DNA of 64,000 nucleotides, from NCBI GenBank assembly GCA_963932465.1, contig OZ010788.1, positions 667,080,484-667,144,483 of the forward strand. The letters run 5' to 3'. This document shows positions 43,510-53,568 of the stretch, one piece after another (within the stretch, counting starts at the first letter, position 1; every line of letters starts with the position of its first letter). Under the pieces are notes generated by a model. That model was not told the origin of the DNA. It ran no database searches and worked only from the letters and a program-made list of their open reading frames with translations. Source of the stretch: Maratus speciosus (Eukaryota > Arthropoda > Arachnida > Araneae > Salticidae). The position numbers were made by a program, and so were the translations under genes.

Positions 43510-44875
43510 TCAAAAGGTCCCGCTAGGGGGACATCGCACTTTCAGGATGAACGTCAAACACACTTCTTTTATTTTCTGGCGCACTGGCAGCACTTTTCTT
43601 ACAATATTTTTGCATTATTTAGTTGCTGAAATTTAAAAAAATAATAATAATACGACGAAATTTTATATGAAAGATAACTGGTGTCCAAATTCAATGATCT
43701 TCGACATCCTATACCAGACTTCATATGGCACATATAAAAAATCGGACCAAGGGAGGGGGGGGGGGGGGATAGGAAGGGGTTTTGTGAAAACAGAAAACCC
43801 CCACAACTTCTTAATTATAACTCATATCGACTCAGTTTAAGTTATTATTACTTCTAGAAAAAGGGCCAAAAATTTATGTATGACAGATTTTTGATAAAAA
43901 TAAAAATGGGCCCAAGGGGCGAAAAAAATAGGGTTTTAGGGAGAAAAAAAATCACAACTTCGTGAATTCTCAAGATATCAAATCCAATTAAATTTATTAT
44001 AAATTTTCTTAATATTATCTACAACTTTTATAGTGACAAGTTTGTGATAGGATCAATTCTTACAGCAAAAACAAATTAATAATACATAGCGGTTGAAGAG
44101 AGAATTGTTGTATTAAGGGTCAAAACCAAACTGCTTATTTTCCGGCTCATTTTTAAATTAATTTTTTATCTCAAACGCATCCAATTGGCGGGTTCTCCTA
44201 TTCAGTTTTCATAAAGACAGAATATATTTCAAAAATACAAAGGTTACAATCATTTGACATGATTATCATATTAATTTTAAATAATATAAACTAAGCAATT
44301 ATGATTACTAAAGTATTTATAAAATATATATATATATATATAGTTTTCGAACTAAATGATAATTTTGTTGATATAATTTATTTTGTTTTAATAATAAGTT
44401 CTGTGATCAACAAGGAAATTAAAAAAAAAAAATCCATTTAATTCGGATTACAAAATTTTGTAATCTGTTCTTTCAAGGATGAATCTGATTAATTTTCACT
44501 CATTTCGAAAATAATTTCTGTAATGATTCAACATTATCGTAAATGGGTTAAATAATTAATATAACAAGCTAAGCAATTATGTCAAATAACGATTGCAAAA
44601 GTAGTGGTAACAAACATATCGTTACGGAGCTAAATGATAAATTGTTTCCATCATAAAATTTTAAAATAATCAGGTCTGTGATCAATAGCAGAATTTTAAA
44701 TCTATACCATTTAGTTCGAGTTTTATCACCTGAGGGCTGGCTGGTCACTCTTTTTAGTAATCACTATTTCGAAAGAATAATCTTCGTACAGCGTTAGCAA
44801 GAAGTCTACCACGAAGATTATTAAATAGTAAGAGTGTTAGCTTAAAACGTTACAGCACCAACCTTTGGGACACTT
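43510..44875. other. Gene-free stretch with weak repeats
   Basis: TCTGTGATCAA and CCATTTAATTCGGATT recur at 43040, 44400 and 44670 and connect it to the array that follows. GGGCTGGCTGGTCACTC at 44733 is a foldback end like 38362. A G run lies near 43757. Confidence 0.4.
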
Positions 44876-44951
44876 AATAAAACTCCTAAGCAAAATTTTT
44901 CAATTTGTTCTTTCAAGGTTCTGGTTTTTAAAATAACAGAATTATGATTAA

Positions 44952-46332
44952 CACTTTGGACTCCGGCGTCTTATGCACAAAGGGCATAGCCGAATAAGCA
45001 TTGGAAACATGCCTTTTAATCAAATTTCCTGATTTTTTTCCCAGACGTAGCTACATATCTGACAATATATTTCCCCTATTATCACCCTATAAATATTGAT
45101 ATTTAATGATATAAAAATGTTTTTTCGATTTAAAAAAAAACGGATTTTCTCAAAAACTTCTGAATGGAATTTCATGCCATTAATTGAGGATATATAGATA
45201 CCAAAGATGCATAACTGGTAATTTTTGTATAATTTTCTGTTTATAAAAACTGTGTGAAATAGCGAAATAAAAATTTAAAAGAATAAAAACCATATCTTAT
45301 GGTTATCCGAAAATTACCATTTTCTTGTAAAAAATTCTCCATATGTGCCCGTATATTCTATATAAATGCCGAAAGTTTGCGTTAGGTACTACATATAAAT
45401 ATTTACAAAAATGTATATTAAAAGTATGGAAATTCATTTTAAGGCGTTATTTTGGGCGGAGCTACTCAATTTCCACACCCGAAGAATTTTTGGAATAAAC
45501 AGTTATAGAATTGCTGTATTTTAAATTTTAATGAACACATTAGTAGCATTCTCAACACTGTCGATTTCAAAAGGAACATGCTGTTGAAAAACATAGCTTA
45601 TATGCTAAATGAAATCTAAAATACATCCATTGACATATTGTCTGCTGACTTTGTTCCAAAAATTCTTCGGATGGTGAAGTTATGTAGCTCCGCCCCAAAT
45701 AACGCCTTAAAATGAATTTTAGTAATTTTAATATTCATTTTTGTAAATATTTATACGTAGTACCCAACGCAAACTTTCAGCATTTATATAAAATATACGG
45801 GCACATATGGAGAATTTTTTACAAGAAAATGGTAATTTTCGGATAACCATAAGATATGATTTTTATTCTTTTAAATTTTTATTTCGCTATTTCACACAGT
45901 TTTTATAAACAGAAAATTATACAAAAATTAACAGTTATGCATCTTTGGCATCTATATATTCTCAGTAAATGCCATGAAATTCCGCGCAGCAGTTTTTGAG
46001 AAAAACCGTTTTTTAAAAAATCGAAAAAACATTTTTATGTCATTAAATATCAATATTTATAGGGTGATATTAGGGGAAATACATTGTCAGGTATGTAGTC
46101 ACATCTGGGTAAAAAATCAGGAAATTCGATTGAAAGGCATGTTTCCAAAGCTTATCCGGCTATGCCCTTTTATTCGATCGGCACCACTTTTTAAAAAGAA
46201 GTTTCATTGAAGTACACAATTTCAGAAATGCCTTCTTTATTATCCAAATTCCTTTTCCTTTATTACTGGTGCCAAAAACAATTTTGCAAAGAAAGATGAT
46301 GTCTCCGCAGCAGAGACAACGGAGTGCTAATG
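44952..46332 (-). mobile_element. TTAA MITE carrying a large palindromic insert
   Basis: TTAA at 44948-44951 and 46333-46336. The next tandem unit (46682-46700) has the uninterrupted ATTATGATTAAAAACAAATT, a perfect empty site. The MITE parts (44952-44981, 46168-46332) match the complement of 26972-27169. Confidence 0.85.
44982..46167. mobile_element. 1186-bp foldback element with arms of about 520 bp
   Basis: Arms 44982-45500 and 45650-46167 are inverted partners. The ends are GGGCATAGCCGAATAAGC and GCTTATCCGGCTATGCCC, and the loop is about 150 bases. The uninterrupted MITE at 27.15 kb reads (complement) CACAAATTTTATTCG. Here it is CACAAA, element, TTTTATTCG, so no target bases were duplicated. 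The plus frame at 45974-46210 is only an arm reading. Confidence 0.85.
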
Positions 46333-47079
46333 CTTAAAAACAAATTTGTAATCTATCTCATTTAATTCGAATTTTAATACTTTTAACGATGCTCTAAAAA
46401 TAACAGTACTGCATTCTGTCAAGTTCCTGATTTTTTAAATAATACAGCCTGTGATTAATGGCAGAATTTTTAAATCTATCCTATTTAATTAGCATGACTT
46501 TCAAAAGAGCAATTTTGAAATCTGCTCTGATAAAAGGTTCTGTTTATAAAATAATAGAAACTGTGATCAATATTAGAACTTTAAAAAAAATTAGGATTTT
46601 AACAATTTTAACGTAATCATAAATTAAAATTTTGCAATTTGAATTTATTCTTTCAAAGTTCTGGTTTTTAAAATAACAGAATTATGATTAAAAACAAATT
46701 TGTAAACTATCTTATTTAAATTGATTTTTAATACTTTTAACGATGCTCTAAAAATAATTGTAATGTATTCTGTCAAGTTCCTGATTTTTAAAATAATACA
46801 GCCTGTGATTAATAGCAGCAGATTTTTTAAATTTATCCCATAATTAAATAGGATGAATTTTAAAACTCATCATCACTTTTAAAAGATCGATTTTGAAATT
46901 TGCTCTTTAAAGGTTCTGTTTATAAAATAATAGAAACTGATCAAAATTAGAACTTAAAAAAAGAAAAAAAAATAGGTTTTTAACAATTTTAACGTAATCA
47001 TAAATTAAAATTTTGCAATTTGTTCCTTCAAATTTCTGGTTCTTAAAAACAACAGAATCTTTCATCAATCACAGTTTCT

Positions 47080-47460
47080 TTAAAACTAACTCATCTAATT
47101 TTGTTTTACGTTTTAAACGAAACGCTAAAGAAAAATTTTATAATTTCTTCTTTTAAGAATCTGGCTTTAAACTTTTACGAAACATTAAGAAAGAGCTTTG
47201 TAACTTATTTTAAGTTGACACACATGTCAAAATAAATGCCGCGGAAAATATACGTATCATTTTGAAAAATATCTTGTGAACTAGGTTAAATTTTTCCGTG
47301 TTATTTAACTCCACGTCTTTTTACAAAATTACCGAAAATAACAATTGTAATTGCAAAAATATTGTACTTTTAAGAGGATATATCAAATAATGATTTTTAA
47401 ATACATTTTTATTTTGCAAACATTATTTAACATGGTAATCATAATAATGTCAAATAATAT
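47080..47460. other. Gene-free stretch
   Basis: It is the diverged end of the preceding repeat, then unassigned AT-rich sequence. Confidence 0.4.
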
Positions 47461-47590
47461 ACACCGTGTTCCAAAGTTCGACCGACAAATTCAGAGAGGT
47501 GTTAGTAAGTCTCAAGAGATTGAAAATTTGCCATAGAACATGGTGTCGGAAACCACGTATTTCATTAAAAATACAGGGTGTTTAATTTTT
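47461..47590 (+). repeat. mariner-type end fragment
   Basis: GTTCCAAAGTTCGACCGACA then AATTCAGAGAGGTGTTAGTA, ending ATACAGGGTGTTT. It is the inverted partner of 52130-52285 and shares the style of 16728-17276. Confidence 0.5.
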
Positions 47591-47879
47591 ATCGACAGAA
47601 TCGTTTTTTGGAAAGGAGCTGGAAAGTATAGACGATGCATTCCACATACTAATCTTGTTATAAAGCATAACCTGTTAGAATTTATGTTTTAAAGAAAAAT
47701 AACGAAATACGTCTTAGAGCTTTTATGAAAAATAACGAAATATGTCTTATAGAAATTGATTTTAATCTAAAAGTATACAAACAAGATAAAGAATTTTTTA
47801 AATGAAAAAATAATTGTGTCATGGTTTTTTTTTTTTTTATATAACTGCAATAACAGCTAATGGAAAAATGTCTATACTG

Positions 47880-48040
47880 CATAGCTGCCAACTTGTACGG
47901 ATATTTGATACCACTAAAATTTAGCAGAATGTTTAGTCTTGTTTCATCGTTAGAAATATTCAGATTTCGGCGATTGTTGTATGTAAAATTTACTATTAAA
48001 TTTTAGTGATGTGAAAAATCCGCACAAGTTGGCAGCTATG
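47880..48040. mobile_element. 161-bp MITE with 6-bp target duplication, CATAGCTGC family
   Basis: CATAGCTGCCAACTTGTACG at the left and AAGTTGGCAGCTATG at the right. ATACTG is duplicated at 47874-47879 and 48041-48046. The interior GATACCACTAAAATTTA faces TAAATTTTAGTGATGTG. Confidence 0.85.
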
Positions 48041-48609
48041 ATACTGCGTTAGCTACTATGATAATAATGCCTGAGGAGATGGTATAGGATAAGCATAAAT
48101 AGAGTGCGTTTCATACTAACAAATTTGGTTTGACGGTAATAACATTCAGAAAACTGAAGTATATTATAATAAAACCTTTAACAAACATTCTCACCTTTGT
48201 TGTAAATGTGATAACACCTAACAAAAGTGGTAGAAGTTTGCATTATACTCGCCAGCAGTATGGCACTTGACGCTCCACATTTTGGACTCTGATTATCACA
48301 GGGCGAAACTAGCCTTTTTTGCACTCGGGGCAAACATGAATTTTGACGCTCCCCCCTCCTCAGAAAAATATATTTACAAAGAGAATTTTACTAATTTTCT
48401 AATAGCCAACTTAATTTAAAATATGTAATAATAAAATACTGAACTACGTAATTTGCTTTTTCATATATTCATTCATTAAAATCTTGTAAATGGAATAAAA
48501 AAGAAATGAAATAAACAATTAAATTTAAAAAAAATAAAAAAACTCAACTAATTAAATATTTCTCATCAATGCGAAACTATTTTTTATATTACTTACCTAT
48601 TTTTTTATT

Positions 48610-49030
48610 TACTTGTATTGATGACTTTTAAGTTGTCTTTAACTGTTAGTTCCTATCTATAAACACTGTTTCGATGAGGCCTGTAGATGTCTATGATGGT
48701 TAGAGTTGCAGTAAAGCTAGAAATCTTACCTACAAAACTTCCGAGTTGTGTAACATTTAAACGGAGCTTCTGACTGTAAAATAGTCAATGAAACATCGTC
48801 TTCATTTTGAAAGACCTATGCAATGATATGCCACTCAATAGGGTGCGTAATTTTTTTTTGTCTCTACCGCCATTTTGAATTTATAAAAACAAAACCTAGC
48901 CTATAACCATCGGACGGTTAAGACGAATCGACAGAGACCTCATTCATTAAAATCCACCCAGCCGTTGGTATGTTTCGAGGGTATAAAGAAATCCACATAC
49001 CCAGATACGCGTGCAACACATAACCCTCCT
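48610..49030 (-). repeat. Dispersed repeat, partner of 13345-13805 (inverted)
   Basis: The complement matches the 13.3-14.5 kb copy but lacks the TA MITE and the insertion at about 14071-14428. It supplies the empty sites for both. Confidence 0.75.
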
Positions 49031-49060
49031 TGGCAGTCAGGTAAAAAAAATCCTCTTAAG

Positions 49061-49208
49061 GCAGATCACACACTGAATAGACAAGCGACAAAAAGCGTGA
49101 GATAGGAGACAAAGTTTAGTGTTCAGACCAGTTTCTTCTTTGTTCACAGGGTGAAATGTCTCGAATCACGATTTTTTGTCGCTTGTCTGTTCAGTGTACG
49201 ATCTACCG
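49061..49208. repeat. 148-bp foldback
   Basis: CACACTGAATAGACAAGCGA with CAAAAAGCGTG faces CACGATTTTTTGTCGCTTGT with CTGTTCAGTGT. The arms are about 40 bases. Confidence 0.65.
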
Positions 49209-49915
49209 TATACAGAATCCTTAAATTTGTCTATGCTTTGGCATAACCCAGACAAAGAGATTTTAACAATACCGTGTTAAACATACACGTGAGAAGAATC
49301 GACACACACAATCTTCATTTGGCGCCCCTTCGTTCTGGCGCCCGTGACACATGCTCCCTCTGCCCCACTCCCCCCTTAGTTTCGGCCCTGATTATCAGTT
49401 CATACAGTATCATCTATTGCTTGAGCAACAGGTTTTCCTGATCTGTTTGTGAAGTAATCACATTTCACACAAAACAAGGTACAGTCGTGGAAACAAAAAA
49501 GTAAACACCCCCTACTAACTCCTCAACAAATTATCGTAGAAGAAAGCTACTGGTACCGAACGATTGGAAATAAAGTCTACTTTTAAGCGATGTATATAAA
49601 ATTTGCTTAGGGGTCCATCTACATATTAAAACGAACCATAACTTTGTTTTTTTTTCAATAACAGTACACAATTCTGACAGCATAAATAAACTCTACGCCC
49701 TTCAATTAGTCTAAAAACAAATTTTTACGCAATTCGTACCATAAGTTTCCGAGAAATTAATTATTTTAAAACGAGCGCATTTTAAGTGTTTTCTGTATCC
49801 AAATTGAAGTTCAGTATTCGATTGTTGACCGAGAGAGCTCCCTTCTTGATCAAGGCACCTTAAGCAGTCAATTAAGCCTGTTAGATTACAGGATAGCGTA
49901 AGAAATTTCAAAATA

Positions 49916-51443
49916 CACTGCTCAAAACAATTAAAGGATATTTGAAGTTTTATATAAAATAAAGATATAAACGAAATTTTTTTTGCCGAAAATAGAAGAA
50001 GAGAATTCCAAATGCAAATTTTTCTGGTTTTCAAACTGTGGAGTATGCAAATTTTGAGTTCGACGTCAAAAACGTCGCTTCAGCGGCAGCGAATGAAATT
50101 TGACTTTCAACTGGATAAAAGAGAATGAAGACAAGGATGATCGGCATTCAGTGATTGCTTTGTTTCGATGAGTACGATGTCTCAACGAAGTCATTTGACA
50201 GATTCAGAAGCTTTGAGAATTGTTGGTAGGTTAGAAGGGGGCCAAACTCAAGCCGAAGTAGCGCAAGCCATTGGAGTGTCACAAAGTGTCATTTCCAGGA
50301 TCTGGAACCGTTTTTTGGAGAGTGGATGTGCAGGCCGAAGACCAGGCAAGGTCGTAGATGGGCAACAACGCCCAATGAAGATCGGTATTTAGCGTTAACA
50401 GCTCGGAGACACCGAACCATGAACGCTACTCTTCTCCAACGACACCTTCGCTCGGCTACAGGCACCACGATTTCAACTCAGACTGTCCGAAACCGGCTCC
50501 ATGCTGTAGGTCTGTATGCTCGCCGACCGATGGTATGTGTTAGATTAACATCAAGGCATCGTCGCGACCGCAGGGAGTGAGCAACCGAGCATGTCAACTG
50601 GAGGAGAAATGAATGGAGCAATATTCTGTTTTCTGACGAGTCCCGTTTTTCTGTGCATCCGGATAATAGGCGTATTTTCATCTGGAGGGACCGTGGCAGT
50701 AGGAATAATCCTGCGTTCGTGCACGAAAGTGTCAGATTTGGCGGTGGAGGAGTGTTGGTGTATGGTGGCATCTCCATTGACGGGCGCACTGACCTCTACA
50801 TCATTCGAGATGGAGCTCTGACTGGTCGCCGATATAGGGATGAGATCTCAGACCTATTGTAGTCCCTTACACTGCAGCAATCGGAGATAACTTCATTTTA
50901 ATGGACGATAACTGCAGGCCACATCGTGCAAACCTGGTGGAGGATTTCCTTTTTGAGGAAGGAATCGTTCGAATGGAATGGCCAGCGTGTTCTCCAGACA
51001 TGAATCCAATCGAGCACGTTTGGGACGCTCTAGGAAGACGAGTTTCTGGCCGCCAACAACCCCCACAAACTCTCCAAGAACTGGAAAGAGCTCTTCTAGA
51101 AGAGTGGGGCAGAATACCCCAACTCGTCATTAATAGCCTCATTGAGTACATGCCTCAAAGGTGTTCAACGTTGCTGGCCGCCCGTGGAAACCATACCCCC
51201 TACTGAAAATGATTTTCTTTGAAGAAAACACCTTTTCTTATTCTTTTTTTCTCATATGCACAAATTGTGTTTTTTCCTTTAGTACACAAATGCGCAATAA
51301 AATGCATTTTTTTCTGCCAAACATGTGTAATTTATTCTCATATAACCTACTATGTTTGACGACCATGTATCAATCAGCTAAACAGTTTACCAGATACAAA
51401 ATCCGCCTAAAACTGCAATATCCTTTAATTGTTTTGAGCAGTG
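49916..51443 (+). mobile_element. 1528-bp Tc1-like transposon
   Basis: TA is duplicated at 49914-49915 and 51444-51445. The inverted termini are 26 identical bases beginning CACTGCTCAAAACAATTAAA. It encodes a broken DD34E transposase on the plus strand and is nested in 49482-52077. Confidence 0.9.
50168..51206 (+). pseudogene. Tc1-like DD34E transposase, broken
   Basis: The product would cut and paste its own element at TA sites in the nucleus. The start ATG 50168 opens an N-terminal helix-turn-helix (AEVAQAIGVSQSVISRIW at about residues 29-46). The frame then shifts near 50350, continues through a second DNA-binding segment (ISTQTVRNRL), meets TGA at 50578-50580, and resumes in the same frame with FSDESRF, the first catalytic aspartate. 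A second shift near 50850 leads into MDDNCRPH and NPIEHVWD, giving the second aspartate and the glutamate with 34 residues between, as in the Tc1 DD34E group. The stop is TGA 51204-51206. Two shifts and one stop mean it is inactive here, although the termini remain perfect. It is close in style to the Tc1/Tcb-type transposases common in arthropods. Confidence 0.9.
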
Positions 51444-52129
51444 TATTTAGTTAGTTCTATCATATACGGTCCCTTAAAACCTCATTTTACCGTTTTTTAA
51501 GCATAATTTGAAAACTACTTGGTAGAAAAATGTGAAATTTTGGATTTCCATAAAGCAGGACTTAATAAATCTGAATCTATAAAAAAAAATTGTAGGTTGC
51601 AATTCACAATTTTTTTTAATATTAATTTCATAATTCATATCAGAAAATTATAAAAATTCTAAATTCAACGTATTTATGTTTGGGTATATTGGTATTATTG
51701 CTACACAAAAAATTAGAACATTAGGATAATAATTTCAGAAGTTATAAATAAAAATATGAAAATGTAATTTAACATTAGAGGCACTCAATTTTGAATGTTT
51801 ATAATTCAAAAACTTATCATTCAAATGACTTGAAATTTGGTGTCTGGGCATAGTTTGAACCAAAGATTTGAAATATCTCGTTAAAATTGGGTATTGCCAT
51901 TGAAAAAAATGAAGTTTGGATTCATTTTAATATGTAGATGGCCCCTAAGCAAATTTTATATACGTAATTTAAAAGTAGATTTTATTTCCAATCGTTCGGT
52001 ACCAGTAACTTTCGTCTACGATAATTTGTTTAGGAGTTAGTAGGGGGTGTTTACTTTTTTTTTTTTTTCCACGGCTGTTCCTATCGTTGCATTTTCATTG
52101 CAATGTTTTCCTTTTTCTCGAAATTATTA

Positions 52130-52285
52130 CAATCAACCCGAGTTCAGTTAGGATGAAACACCTTGTATTTGTGACTAAATAAGTGGTTTGCGACCCCATG
52201 TTCAATGGCAATTTTTCATCCTCTTCATACCTACTAGCCACCGTCTGAATTTGTCGTTCGAATTTTGAAACACCCTGTATACAAA
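52130..52285 (-). repeat. mariner-type end fragment
   Basis: The complement starts CAGGGTGTTTCAAAATTCGA (continuing ACGACAAATTC) and contains CATGGGGTCGCAAACCAC. It is the partner of 47461-47590. The 89-codon minus frame is a by-product. Confidence 0.5.
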
Positions 52286-52289
52286 CTAA

Positions 52290-53029
52290 ACAATTATCGA
52301 CAAATAGGGAATACAAAAGTAATAAATGCACCATTATAGAAGTGAATGATACATTTTTTGCCATAGTAAAAATTTAAGGGTAAACTATCGCAATATGGGT
52401 CTCTATCGAAATTTCAAAAAAAAGCAAAACTCAAAAAAAAAAAAAAAAAAAAAGCATTTTCCATAACTTTGCATGTTAATACAAAAGATGTTAGAAAACT
52501 TTTTGCAATAATATATCTGTTACAATTATTAAAGATATGGAAAGCATAAGTTAAAAGCAGTTTCTAAATCTATAGGTTCTACAATTATTTTCATTTATAT
52601 GCGGTATATATAATCTCAGTTTTAAGTTTCCGGAATTCGTGTTTTCGTGCAATTTACACTTTCTCATTATTTCACGGGAAATGTATAAACTGAAATTTAC
52701 ACTTTTCTTATTAAAAGTGCAACAGCGCGAATTTACCATATACTGTTTATAAATGAATACATAATTTATAATTATATATATATATCTATTATAGAATATT
52801 ACAATTCTTCATCAATATCAAATAAAATTTATAAATTAAGTATCAAGGTATGATACAAACATATTAAATTTGGACCAACAATTATTAAATTAACTAATCA
52901 ATAATGAATTTTTAAAAAACTAGATCCAATCACTTATAAATGAAGTATTGAAAAATTCTAATATTTATAAGCGGCAAAAGGTCAATATTTAGAGGAAGGT
53001 GAATGCATAAAAAGAATAAATAAATTACC
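52290..53029. other. Gene-free stretch
   Basis: An A run lies near 52433-52453. Nothing else recognised. Confidence 0.4.
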
Positions 53030-53165
53030 AATTGTTTTATATATATATTCCATAAGCAAACATTTTTACACATGTTAGTGCATTGATGCACAGACAAATA
53101 GACAGAACTTGATCAGAGCGTAATATTTACTTCAGAACGTATTGAAAATGTCTGTCTTTCAAATA
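53030..53165 (-). repeat. Inverted partner of 57150-57275
   Basis: The complement GTTCTGTCTATTTGTCTGTG and GCAAACATTTTTACACATGT match 57205-57258, and CGTAATATTTACTTCAGAAC matches the complement of 57170-57190. Confidence 0.6.
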
Positions 53166-53174
53166 CGTAAAATT

Positions 53175-53510
53175 CATAATAACGTGAGCAAAATCTACAA
53201 TACCATGAAAAATTAAAAAATTAAAATAAAAGAAATTTTTTTTCTTAACCCGGGAATGCTCGCGTATATCCAGGATATGAACGCTTAAAACTTTGCCACC
53301 AATAAATTCAAACAAAAATCGTCATTTTATTTAATCGTTGACATTGCTCACAGAAATAATTTGACGATTATTTTTCGAAAATTAGTGGCGAGAAATGTAA
53401 TAACCGTGTCCAGGCTGGGTATGACATACCCTGCGCGAGCAATCTCTGGTTATATCTACGCTAAAAATCCAAATATTAAAAAACTATGTATATTAAATAA
53501 ATATGAAGGA
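53175..53510 (+). repeat. Direct partner of 57325-57450, with a MITE inside
   Basis: AATAACGTGAGCAAAATCTA and ATATCTACGCTAAAAATCCA flank the MITE. They occur close together in the 57.3-57.45 kb copy. Confidence 0.6.
53249..53449. mobile_element. 201-bp TTAA MITE, CCCGGGAATGCTCGCG type
   Basis: TTAA (53245-53248) precedes CCCGGGAATGCTCGCG. The right end CGCGAGCAATCTCTGG is followed by TTAT. TTTTATTTAATCG lies at the centre and TTAGTGGCGAG on the right. The partner repeat at 57.4 kb lacks it. Confidence 0.75.
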
Positions 53511-53568
53511 AAAAAGTTTGTCAAGCTATTTGCAAGTAAAACATTATATATATATATATATATATATA

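Larger units (their letters stand above)
44880..47075 (+). repeat. Tandem repeat, about 355-bp period
   Basis: TTCTGGTTTTTAAAATAACA, AAAACAAATTTGTAA and CTTTTAACGATGCTCTAAAA recur. The second stands at 46337 and 46691, giving the period. The first unit is split by the element at 44952-46332. Confidence 0.75.
48299..49389. mobile_element. 1091-bp hAT element, non-autonomous
   Basis: GATTATCA is duplicated at 48291-48298 and 49390-49397. The ends CAGGGCGAAACTAG and the complement AGGGCCGAAACTAAG are inverted. An 8-bp duplication with CAGGG termini is the hAT signature. It contains the dispersed repeat 48610-49030 and a foldback at 49061-49208, and no transposase. Confidence 0.8.
49482..52077. 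mobile_element. Host element with long inverted ends, split by a Tc1 insertion
   Basis: Inverted ends of about 175 bases (49482-49657, 51900-52077) start CAGTCGTGGAAAC and CAGCCGTGGAAAA. Both continue with AAGTAAACACCCCCTACTAA and ACTGGTACCGAACGATTGGA. TA precedes the left end, while the right flank reads TT. Removing the Tc1 element leaves about 1.07 kb without a coding frame. Confidence 0.75.

Noticed and set aside
49711..50034. 107-codon open frame on the minus strand
   Set aside because: It crosses the junction between the host element and the nested Tc1 element, so it is an accident of insertion.
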